A stretch of 28,211 bases of DNA from NCBI GenBank assembly GCA_051453625.1, contig JBOZIK010000001.1:27032380-27060590 (forward strand), given 5' to 3'. The notes beneath the pieces are model-generated. The model ran no database searches, was not told the origin of the DNA, and saw nothing but the letters and a program-made list of their open reading frames with translations. This stretch comes from Welwitschia mirabilis. Taxonomy: Eukaryota > Gnetophyta > Gnetopsida > Welwitschiales. Position numbers and translations under genes: made by a program. Positions 19,191-27,534 of this stretch are shown here, piece by piece. The first letter of the stretch is position 1. Every line of letters begins with the position of its first letter.

Positions 19191-20525
19191 ACTTGTGTTA
19201 CTTTCCTTTAAAGATTAAAAAAAACTAAAAATACATCAGAAAAATCAATTCTCTAACTCTAAGCCTAGTGCCTTTATTGGATTATAACATTTGGGTGAAC
19301 TCCCATCTATACTAGAGTGTGTTTTCTACAATTTGCATGATTTACAGGTTTACCTAAAGTATTTCTAGATTTCATAAATTCACACTACAATAGAGGTGTT
19401 CTTTCTTGTTTTTCATCTCATTTCTTTACCTACATCTTTGTGAGTATGTGGTTATGTGGAATTCATTTTGAAGAAGTATGTAAAAAAGAAAACAATAGGA
19501 AAAAAAGTAAATAATAATAATCATTATCTATAGTTTTCATGCTTAAATACGTGATCACCATGATGTCCTATTACAATGGAGTAACTTTTCTTGAGAGGTA
19601 TATTTTATAGTGTTGATAGCTATGGGAACTCTACTATGGGCTTAGTTGGCCATGTTTCATGGGTTTCTACTTCTTTAGCTATAGTTTTACTTCCCTTATT
19701 ATGAATTAAAAGAAAATACTTCAAGTCTATGATATTAGTGGTTTTTAAAGTATAATTAGAGACATTGCTTATTTTCTAAACTTATTATGCTTATAGTATT
19801 CCCACATGGTCATTTCACTTTTGAGGATTTGGATGTGATTTGAGGTGTTAGTAGGTGAGTTCATTTCTAATAGCTTTTAATCTTAGCATTTAGTATTTGA
19901 AAAAATTAATTACTTAGCATCATCATAATTACTTCCTATTCAAGTAGTACTTTATGAAGTTTTTGCATGATATCATGCATCCTTCATTAGGTGATTTTAT
20001 GATTTTTTTCATGAGGATTTTCTAGGTTTGAATTTAGGGTAGGTAAATAATCTTCTTCATGTTTCTAAATTGTTCATTTTTATTTTGTTTTTCTTACTTA
20101 TGTTCTTGGATATTTCAAAGTCATTTCCATACTTTTTCATCATAAATACTTAGGAATTAATTATTTCATAGTTATCTAGTTAATTTTTGTTTTCATTTGC
20201 AATTTTTCTTTCTAAAATGTAATTTTATTTTTGCAAATAACTTTTCTTTAGTTTATGATAATAATTTTTTCAACCTTTTTGAGTATTAGTTATTTAATTT
20301 TCTTCTTAAGTTTTGATTCATGTAGTACTCTTTTTCAATAATTATGAGTTTATGACACACTTATCTTCCTTAGGTTTAACCTCCTTATCATGCCTTATTT
20401 CTTATAATTCTTAGCCATTTCCCATCTTTTAGACTCTATCATACATTTTTAAAACCTACTTGATGCTATCTAAGATTAATTGATTTTGGTAATCATTCCA
20501 AATTTTTTGATCTTTTTGAAAAATT

Positions 20526-20568
20526 CTATCATCCTTTCTATTGTCTAGACGACAAGGCAGATGACATA
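20526..20568. repeat. Palindromic module in X, with a weaker second half-copy at about 20595
   Basis: CTATCATCCTTTC..TTGTCTAGACGACAAG..AGATGACAT, with the 8-bp perfect centre GTCTAGAC. A half-copy (CTATCATCTGTTCTAGAC) follows 70 bp later, so the post-pol pair may exist here too. Confidence 0.75.
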
Positions 20569-20748
20569 CAGATAATTTTTAAGTATTAAATCTTTACCTA
20601 TCATCTGTTCTAGACTATTTTCTAACTTTTATTTCATGAATAGAATTCTGCTCTTAGGCCTACATGTTTTGCTTATTTATACTTAACTTACATATGGATC
20701 TATTTCCTTCTTATGTTAATGCAATACGAAACATATTGGTTTACCTTT

Positions 20749-20785
20749 AGGAGGGGGAGGGGGAAATCATATATATATATATATA
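20749..20785 (+). repeat. G-rich purine tract followed by an (AT)n run
   Basis: AGGAGGGGGAGGGGGAAA, then ATC and about eight AT units from 20769. The tract resembles a polypurine tract but has no LTR after it. E0 has a G-run at the end of its extra ORF (7132-7139) and E1 has one at 17401, so it may be an old internal feature of the post-pol region. Confidence 0.7.
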
Positions 20786-21300
20786 AAGCAAATTTTAAAT
20801 TTTTTAGAGTTATTTATACATTTTCATGAGACTTATCTAGAATGTACTAATATAATTTTGAATGTCTACTATTTGATTGGCATATATTATGGATAATGTT
20901 TAGTAAAATATGTACTTAACAATATAATACTTGAAATTTGTTTTTCTTGTAGGAATGATGCAAAAAATTCATGGGACCATGGATGGGTGAAATAATGTTA
21001 TGATTGATTATTTTTTATATTTCCTTATAAAGTATGCTTATAAAATCAATGTTTAATCTATGAATATCCTTTTTGAGTTATTAGTTTTTTTGATTATATA
21101 TGTACATCATTTATCTAAGTTATTATGGTCACATCTTATGAAAATTATTTTTGTTATGACATCTATTTTTTATCTTTTTGATGTGCTAAATGTTTTAAGT
21201 GTGGAGTTAATGCATTGGTAATTGTTTTGATCTTATTTTTTAATAAGCATGATTATGGGTAATTAATTTTATAGATTGAGCTTTAAAAACCTATTATTAC

Positions 21301-21333
21301 CATTATCATCTAGATGACAATCTAGATGAAGCC
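21301..21333. repeat. Palindromic module near the end of X
   Basis: Contains TCATCTAGATGA, a perfect 12-bp palindrome, followed by CAATCTAGATGAAG. Its position matches the module of E0 at 7449. Confidence 0.7.
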
Positions 21334-21626
21334 ATAGTCACTCCATCTACTAAAGTAAAATATTTCATTTTATTTAATTTTTTTAATTATTGTGCTATCA
21401 ACTTTCATATATTTAATAGGGTATTTTAAGTAGTTTTATAGATTCTTAGATAGATTTATGCTAGAGTTTCCATAATAATTAAGATCTGGGATTAATAAAA
21501 TACAAAAACACTTAATCTCCATGATATTTTACATCATTTAGAGAAGTTTGTAATACTTTCTACTTCTAAGACAGATTTTCTACAAATATTAAGGCCAATA
21601 CATTGAAGGAATACTTGTTAAAAGCC

Positions 21627-21779
21627 CATTGTCCACCTCATCCTTCAGATGACAGTATGGATGATACAACAGCTAAAACCAACAAAGATTCTAACTATGA
21701 TCAACATGGTAGATGACGTGAACTACTTATGAGATGGCATCATCCCCTATATCATCTAGTTGATTAGTAGGATGACATC
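21627..21779. repeat. Palindromic module array in U3 of LTR E2 (2 copies)
   Basis: 21627-21667: CATTGTCCACCTCATCC..CAGATGACAG..GGATGATAC. 21736-21779: GGCATCATCCCCTATATCAT..GTAGGATGACATC. Starts are 109 bp apart, the first 236 bp from the LTR start. Confidence 0.75.
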
Positions 21780-21822
21780 TCTTATAATCTCTGACTAAAC
21801 ATTCACCTAACTCTCACATTTG

Positions 21823-21838
21823 TTTTTTTTTTTTTTTT
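21823..21838 (+). repeat. T16 homopolymer in LTR E2
   Basis: Sixteen T in a row between the module array and the TATA region. The matching place in LTR A and E3 is T-rich but without a long run. Confidence 0.9.
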
Positions 21839-22495
21839 CTTTTTGGCACAATCATTAGGGGTATGCTCATGCTTGTCTGTTTATCTTATTGTTATGTGCC
21901 TTGTCTTAATAAGTATCAATTCCATCTTCCAGTCTATCTTATCTTTACTTTCATTGAAAATTCTCATGATAAGAGATCAAAGGGCCAGATATCCATTCTT
22001 AGTATAAACATCTTCTTTGGTGTTGGGCTATGCTTCCTTTATTGATGAATGGCTACTTTATAACATGGATGTGGTTTAATTAATACAAAGACTTATTTTC
22101 CATTTTTTATACTTGTTTATTCTTATTATGCATAGCTTATGTTTCTTGTGAATCAATAATAGTTTTTTAAAGTGATATAGGTTATGAGAAAAAGCTTTGT
22201 AAAAGTTAAACATTATTGGTTTAATTGCATTGCTATTTTATTTCCTAAGTTAACTTTACATAAGTGTGTTACATGGTGCTTTCTTACATTAAAATTTATT
22301 TTTATTGATAGAATATAAAGTTTTTCTTATGGAAGTTAATTCTTTTTCTCTATCCTAGGCCTTTGATAGATTACAACATTTGTATCAACTCCTATCTATA
22401 TTATTCTATTGTGTTATGCAGATATCTAGTTTATTTGTAAATGATAGGATCTTCTTAAGATTAAATTATTTGTATAAATACACGTTATAATATTT

Positions 22496-22513
22496 TGGTA
22501 TCATTACCAAGAA
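22496..22513 (+). promoter_or_regulatory. Primer binding site of E2, decayed
   Basis: TGGTATCATTACCAAGAA, three bases after the LTR end. It is still a recognisable tRNA-Asp match with mostly transition changes. Confidence 0.65.
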
Positions 22514-22574
22514 AGAATGCTTTGAGTTTAATATTTATCATTACTTTGTTAAGTATTTGGATGTCTAACTCAAA

Positions 22575-24049
22575 AACATAAATGCGTATTCCATTTTTAG
22601 TGGAGAACTTAATGAAGATCCTTTATAACACATTGCTACTATAAAACAATTAGTTCTTACTTTAAGAAACGATAAAAAAAAGTAATAGAACTTACATGAT
22701 TATCTTTTCCATCACTTTAAAAGGTAAGGATAAATTTTGATTAAAAACAATTTTTCATAAAAATTTAAGATCATGAAGTCAAGTTTAAGAATCCTTCATT
22801 AAAACATTTATGAGTGAAAGCATCATTAGAAAATGTAAGAAATAAGTAACCAATTTCCAATAACTACTTAATGAAGATTACACCTATACTTATAAAAGAT
22901 TTTTTATTTTTTCCCATTCAAATCTTATAGATGCTTTTTCTCAAGAATAATTAGTAAACTACTTTTATAGTGGACTCAACAATTAAATAAAGCAACTAGT
23001 TGATTTTCCATGTGAAGAAAATTTGTTGAGCCTTACCTTAGAAAATGCTTAAAAAGTGTTAAAAGAGTTGGTAGAAGTGAGTCAAACTTGGCTTAAACCC
23101 TCATCTAGGAAAAACCAAACTGTAGATTAAATAATTATAGATATTAAGAAGGTTAAATAAGAAAAAGAAAAAATAAGAACTGAAAATGAAGTAATAAATG
23201 TTATTAAGATTTTACCTTAACTTTAGAAAAATACATTAAAATAATTTTAGGTGCAAAGGTGGCAACTGAAAAAAGTGTAATTATAGCTCCTACTTGTGAT
23301 TTGTGTGAAGATAACTATCATGTTACAAAATAGTATCCTTTACTTCTAACTTAAAAATAAATAATCTATGAGGAAGTGTGTGCCTTCAACCAGAGGTTCT
23401 CAAACTTTAACCAAAGCCAAAACCAAAGTTAAATCCAAAATCACAATGACTTTCAACCTAGGATGAGTGGACAACCAAGTTTAAAATTTTTCAAACAAAT
23501 CATCCTAATTTCCAACCATTTAAAATGATATTTAAGAATATAAACTTTCAATAAAACAACTCAAATAATCAAGCAATCTCATCCAACTCATAAAACCAAG
23601 CTAATCCTCATAGAAATTCTATTGATGAGTTCAGAAAAACATAAGAAAGAATAAACTCCAACATATAAAATCTTATGAGCATTTTACGAAAAACCATGCT
23701 TGATAACCAAAGTTCATAAGAGTCAATTGTGACTCAACCTTTGTTAAATCCAAATGAAGTTAAGAAAATTATAAGGTCATGATAAGAAGTGGAAATGAGA
23801 TAACTCCTTCCACTCATAAGGCTCACATAAGAAATATTCTACCCCTTTCCTTAATAGATTAAACACAAATCCTATTTTTAATACTCATTTAAAAGACTTA
23901 ATGCAAAATATGAGTATTAATTTATCATTTTGGAACTTTTTCAAAAAAATTATAAGTATTTTAAGTTGTGAAAAGACTTAATTAGAAGGAAATAAAAATG
24001 AACCATTCTTAATATAGTCTTCCTAACTTAATCCATTAACAACTTAGTT
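22575..24049 (+). pseudogene. gag: gag and gag-protease linker of E2, decayed
   Basis: Begins within the gag domain: SIFSGELNEDPL (about 22588) corresponds to SIFSRKLKEDP in E1 and IFRGEPIENP in E3, so the N-terminal region is missing. A TTTTATAGTGGACTCAAC stretch (about 22963) matches the FYSGLN motif. The zinc knuckle is better kept than in E1: Cys 23295, Cys 23304, His 23319 in CX2CX4H spacing. The last Cys is Tyr (TAT at 23334-23336), preceded by a TAG. The linker contains QPLLNPNEVK-like residues near 23735. Many stops and frameshifts. Confidence 0.75.
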
Positions 24050-24545
24050 TTATAAAAATGTCCAAAGTCTAAAGATCTAGGAGTAGTAACTAATAGCATC
24101 AATTTAGAAGAAAATAGAAGGATTAAGAAAGCCTTGATTAATATTAAAGCTAGTGTCAATATTATTCCCTTATACATTCATCAAAGACTTGTGTTGAAAT
24201 ATAGAATAGAGCCTACATAGATTGTTTTAGAATTGATTATTTTAGAATTGGCTAATATCTTTGTTAAGAAACCTTTAAGTGTAATTAAGGAGTTGGTCAA
24301 TCAAATTGAACAAGCTTTCTAACCTATTGATGTTGTTGTAATAGAACTTAAACATAATAATGGCTATTATTTACTTTTAGGTAGAGATTTTTGTGCAATA
24401 GCCCATTGTATTATAGATATGAGAACTGATTTAATAAAGTATCATTTAGGGAAAAAATAAATTTTCAATAAGAGTGTTTAATGCAGTTAAAAAAGATTTA
24501 GGAAATGATTTGAGTGTGGAAAAATAAATAAAATCAACTTTATTT
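24050..24545 (+). pseudogene. Aspartic protease of E2, active-site Asp also Asn
   Basis: KCPKSKDLGVVTNSINLEE is followed by RRIKKALINIKASVNIIPL, where the motif should be D(L/I)GAS. Asp is Asn (AAT) and Gly is Lys. It continues with PIDVVVIELKHNNGYYLLLG, the core DFCAIAHCIID, and then KYHLGKK. Better preserved over this C-terminal half than E1 (LGRDF against LERAF). Confidence 0.75.
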
Positions 24546-25084
24546 TTATATACTATCCACTTGGAAGAAATGGTTAATGCTTTACAAATCAACTTTGTTT
24601 GATAATCAACTAGAAGTAGACAACCTGTATGTTTTTGATAAAGATCAACTTAATTTTGACTATCTAAAAAATAATTATTTTAATCTAGATAGTGGAGAAA
24701 CTGAGTATGTTAATTGTGTAGAAGTCTAGAAACTAAGATTTCATATTTTAAGGGTGGTCATCCACTACTAACACCTAGATGATAGTCTAAGATGATAGTA
24801 AAATTTCTTGAAAATTTAACCAAAAAAAATTTAAACTTAAATATGAATTTAAATCCTTATCTATTAAGTTGAAATACTAAATAAAGATCTAAACAAAACT
24901 TTAATAATTAATAAAGACTTTTTTCCTTAATAAGAATCAAGTCTAATCTCTTTTTTGCAATCTAATGTAAATGCATTTGCTTGGTTTCATAATGATTTAA
25001 TTGCCATTTCTACCTTATTTATCTAGCATAAAATATACCTTGAGAACAATGTAAAACGTATTATATAACCCTAACATAGACTTA
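24546..25084 (+). pseudogene. Protease-RT spacer of E2
   Basis: Acidic stretch near 24600-24720 (DNQLEVDNLYVFDKDQ) and one palindromic module at 24754-24798. The HELKKLPKGLKY-type block of E1 is barely traceable. Confidence 0.5.
24754..24798. repeat. Palindromic module in the protease-RT spacer of E2
   Basis: GTGGTCATCCACTACT..CCTAGATGATAG..AAGATGATAG. It lies at the same place in the element as the module of E1 at 12511. Confidence 0.7.
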
Positions 25085-25700
25085 ATATTGAAAAACTTGT
25101 TAAAGATGAAATTATAAATTAATGGATGTTAGAATCGTTTATGCTATAATTGATAGTGAGTGGGTTAGCCCTTTAATAGTAGTACCTAAGAAATATAGGA
25201 AATGAAGGATGGGCACAGACTTTAGAAAAATGAATAAAGTAATAAAAAATGATTATTATCCTTTACTTTTTCTTGATCAGATACTTAATAGGATTCAAGG
25301 ACATACATTTTATTGTTTTTTCGATGGATATAGTGGTACAACCAAGTTTGTATTGCTAGTAAAGAGTATGTTAAAACTACTTTTAGTTCACCTTTAGTAC
25401 TTTCATTTTTTAATGCATGCCTTTTAGGCTTTGTAATGCTTCTAATACTTTTAGCATACTATGATGGTTATTTTTTCTGATATACTAGAGGATTAGACTA
25501 AAATTATTAATGGATGACTTCTCTATTTATACTAAAATGTTTGAACAAATCTTAGAATGATTAGAGATAGTCATTGATTGTTACATTTCTAGTGGCTTAC
25601 AATTGAATTAGGAAAAGATCTTATTTTTAGTTGAAAGTGGAATTGTCCTAGGCCACCATATCTTAAAAGAGGGGATTAGAATGGACTCTGACAGAGTTGG
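25085..25700 (+). pseudogene. Reverse transcriptase of E2, decayed but with intact MDD
   Basis: VSPLIVVPKKYRK-like residues (about 25160-25200), then GTDFRKMNKVIKNDYYPLLF (25212), FLDQILNRIQGHTFYCFFDG (25270-25330) with the first catalytic Asp kept, and a frameshift near 25335. Further on LLMDDFSIYTKMFEQI carries an intact MDD (25510-25518), then GIVLGHHILKEGIRMDSDRV. Unlike E1, both Asp of the catalytic pair are present. Stops and at least two frameshifts prevent expression. Confidence 0.8.
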
Positions 25701-26027
25701 TATTATTTAAAACTAAATTTCCCTTATAAATGTGAAACAAGCTATACTTTTTCTTATTCATTGTGATTTTTACTATCACTTTATTCATGATTATGCAAAT
25801 ATTTATAAACTTCTCTACTCATTACTAAAGAAAGAACTTAAATTTGAATGGAATAAATCTTGTTAGCTTACTTTTGATAGGCTTAAATTTAAACTTTCTT
25901 ATGCTTATATTGTAATAGAACTCGATTGGAAAAAAGACTTTGAATTAATGTTTGATATGAGTAATTTTATTATAGATGGGGTACTTTGTTAAAATATGGA
26001 AATGATTTTAAAGTTATATCTTTATTA
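25701..26027 (+). pseudogene. RNase H of E2, cut off after about the first third
   Basis: INVKQAILFLIHCDFYYHFI, then LLKKELKFEWNKSC and VIELDWKKDFELMFDMSN, where the first catalytic Asp is kept (Asn in E1). Ends after the KVIS stretch at about 26020, where E1 continues with YLSKTL. The next bases begin LTR E3. Confidence 0.75.
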
Positions 26028-26253
26028 TGACACCAACTTATGTGTATTTAATAGGGTATTTTGAGTTGTTTTGCAGATAAACTAATAGATAATTACTTAG
26101 TTCTTATGACAATTAAGAATTAAGGAGCACAAAACGAAAACATGCAAATATCAAATAAAACACAAGAATTTCATGCAGATATGGATAAATAGTATTTTAG
26201 ATAACTATTCCTACAAACAACAAAGTAATCTGACTAACTAAAGATTAAGAAAC

Positions 26254-26536
26254 GACTATCATCCACCCTGTTGTCCATAAGATAGTCAGGATAACAACTC
26301 TAATAGAGCAATAAATAGAGTTTTTTTGAGATAACTCCTAGTTAAACTGAGATCTTCCTACCAAACATAGTCATCCACATCATCGTCCAGACATCACTAG
26401 TAGATGACATCTCAAAAACCAGTCAACAACAGTTTACATGCAGTCCGACAATTAGATAAACTGAAGTAGAACTAGAGTTCTAATTATTGATTCTCATCAT
26501 CTCCTTCTTCATCTGGATGACCATTAAGATGACATT
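26254..26536. repeat. Palindromic module array in U3 of LTR E3 (3 copies)
   Basis: 26254-26298: CTATCATCCACCCTGTTGTC..GTCAGGATAACAAC. 26367-26411: TAGTCATCCACATCATCGTC..GTAGATGACATC. 26491-26536: CTCATCATCTCC..CATCTGGATGACC..AGATGACATT. Starts are 113 and 124 bp apart. Confidence 0.8.
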
Positions 26537-26656
26537 GTTTGCCCATAGTTTTACCAAATGTTTTCCTGAGTCGTTGTCACTTCTTTATGACTTCACTTTT
26601 CATGTTAGCTAAAGTTTTTTCCTTTACTTCTCTATCAGTTTCCCTTCCCTTTTTGT

Positions 26657-26668
26657 CTATAAATAAAG
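26657..26668 (+). promoter_or_regulatory. TATA box of LTR E3
   Basis: CTATAAATAAAG, a strong plant-type TATA. LTR A has TTATGAATAAAG in the same context before GGTCT. Confidence 0.65.
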
Positions 26669-27240
26669 GTCTTTCCCTCAATCCCTAATCATCTTCGACA
26701 ATACCTGACATTCTCATGACAAGAGATCTTGGGACCAGAAAACCATCCAGTGATTATAGAAAGACGTTCCCTTAGTATCGGGTGGCATTTCCTTCATTGA
26801 GAAATGGCTACTTTGTAATGCAGACATGTTTATGCCTTTTAATATGAAGTATCCCTTTTTCTTTAGTATATGTAGGAATCTCTCCCACATAGTTTATGTT
26901 GTTTAAGATTTGTGACAGGTTTCTTTAATTATATAGATTATGAGGGTAACCTTTGTTAAGGTTGAGCTTATTTAGATTAGGTGCATTGTTGTTCCTTTTC
27001 ATAGATTAGTTTTGCATCGCTATTTCCATTTCATGCATTATAATTTATTTTAGTAAATTAGGGTTACATATTTTTTTCTTGAAATCAACTCTTTATTATC
27101 CATACTATTGGCTTTCGACAGAATTACGACATTTGAATCACTCTGACTATACTAGTGTGCTATATTTGTGCATATTATTTGTAATTAACAGGATTTAAAT
27201 CAAAGCATAAAATATTGCATAAATTTGCACTGCAACAAAT

Positions 27241-27258
27241 TGGTGCTATTGACAGGGA
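27241..27258 (+). promoter_or_regulatory. Primer binding site of E3
   Basis: TGGTGCTATTGACAGGGA against the expected TGGCGCCGTTGCCGGGGA for tRNA-Asp. It is the closest match of the three primer sites. Confidence 0.75.
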
Positions 27259-27534
27259 AGGCTGCTTGAAAATTGAGAGTTGTCATTATTTCAGTGGATA
27301 TTCTGGATATTTGCTATAGTAGCAATGTACCAGTAGTCTATAAGTATTTTATTTTAGTTTTAAATTTTTACTAACCACTGACGTCCCTTTCATCATCCAG
27401 ACATTATAGTCGGATGACTGTTTTCTTTTCTACTTTTTCTCATTCTGTGATTGTCTGTGTTTTCTGTCTCTATCATCTAGGTTATCATCTGAATGATGAT
27501 ATATAAGACGATACCTTCTGAGAACTAAAACTAA
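27259..27534 (+). other. Leader of E3
   Basis: No coding signal. It contains the module pair 27379-27420 and 27468-27513, the second ending about 20 bp before the gag ATG. Confidence 0.7.
27379..27513. repeat. Palindromic module pair in the leader of E3
   Basis: 27379-27420: TGACGTCCCTTTCATCATCC..GTCGGATGACTG. 27468-27513: CTATCATCTAGG..CATCTGAATGATG..AGACGATAC. Starts are 89 bp apart, as in the leader of E1 (90 bp). Confidence 0.75.

Larger units (their letters stand above)
8756..19392 (+). mobile_element. Element E1: nearly full-length decayed Ty3/gypsy (Athila/Tat-like) retrotransposon
   Basis: Order: truncated 5' LTR (8756-9559), primer site, leader, gag, protease, RT, RNase H, integrase, post-pol region, polypurine tract, 3' LTR (17996-19392). 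The domain order PR-RT-RH-IN defines the Ty3/gypsy superfamily. No chromodomain is visible, the primer site resembles tRNA-Asp, and the post-pol region is long, all of which favour Athila/Tat. The two LTR copies differ by roughly one base in seven over the part I compared by eye, so the insertion is old. Every coding domain carries stops or frameshifts. Confidence 0.85.
17996..19392 (+). repeat. 3' LTR of E1 (LTR B')
   Basis: Starts TTATATTACGATGCC right after the polypurine tract (TG expected, now altered) and ends CACACTACAATA (CA expected), about 1397 bp. Three modules (18231, 18338, 18451), the first 235 bp from the start. TATA box at 18610-18619, R-region motif at about 18715-18750, hexamer block at 19098-19190. 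It matches the 5' LTR remnant 8756-9559 over its last 800 bp, and LTR-M in U3. Confidence 0.85.
19393..21390 (+). mobile_element. Fragment X: post-pol region of an older Ty3/gypsy element
   Basis: The first bases (GAGGTGTTCTTTC) resemble the last codons of pol in E1 (GAGGGCCTTCTTT at about 16242-16258). The stretch 19555-19720 aligns with 16440-16620 (ATGTCCTA, GGAACT, TTGGCCATG). The right end (21240-21390) aligns with the region of E0 about 330-110 bp before its LTR, then stops about 110 bp short of where a polypurine tract should be, and the LTR of E2 begins. X is thus interrupted by E1 on the left and by E2 on the right. No gene is seen. Modules at 20526-20568 and 21301-21333. Confidence 0.65.
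21391..22492 (+). repeat. 5' LTR of E2
   Basis: Starts TGTGCTATCAACTTTCAT, aligning with TTGCACCGCCAACTTATG of LTR A, and shares TTTAATAGGGTATTTT with LTR E3. Ends CACGTTATAATA (CA lost), about 1102 bp. Modules at 21627 and 21736. R-region motif GGTGTTGGGC..TTATTGATGAATGGC at about 22019. The TATA region is decayed (TTAATAAGTATCAA near 21906). Confidence 0.75.
21391..26027 (+). mobile_element. Element E2: 5' LTR to RNase H of a decayed Ty3/gypsy element
   Basis: LTR 21391-22492, primer site 22496-22513, gag from about 22585, protease, RT, RNase H. It stops at 26027 where LTR E3 begins, with no integrase. The leader and the start of gag are shortened: about 70 bp lie between the primer site and the SIFSGEL motif, against about 870 bp in E1 and 650 bp in E3, and no leader module pair is seen. 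The missing 3' half should lie to the right of the window if E3 is an insertion. Confidence 0.8.
26028..27237 (+). repeat. 5' LTR of E3
   Basis: TGACACCAACTTATGTGTAT at the start and TTTGCACTGCAACA at the end, about 1210 bp. Three modules (26254, 26367, 26491), TATA box at 26657-26668, conserved R-region block CGGGTGGCATTTCCTTCATT from 26779. It aligns with LTR A throughout except for one extra module unit of about 113 bp. Confidence 0.85.

Noticed and set aside
21184-21206. GCTAAATGTTTTAAGTGTGG as the polypurine tract of X
   Set aside because: It resembles the usual context, but no LTR starts after it, and the following 180 bp align with the region of E0 that lies before its own tract.
21863-22045. 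60-residue frame in LTR E2
   Set aside because: It overlaps the TATA and R region of the LTR and is not open in the other LTR copies.
21391-22492. X and E2 as a tandem pair sharing one LTR
   Set aside because: X stops about 110 bp before the place where its polypurine tract should be, and no tract precedes 21391, so insertion of E2 into X explains the junction better. A shared LTR is not excluded.
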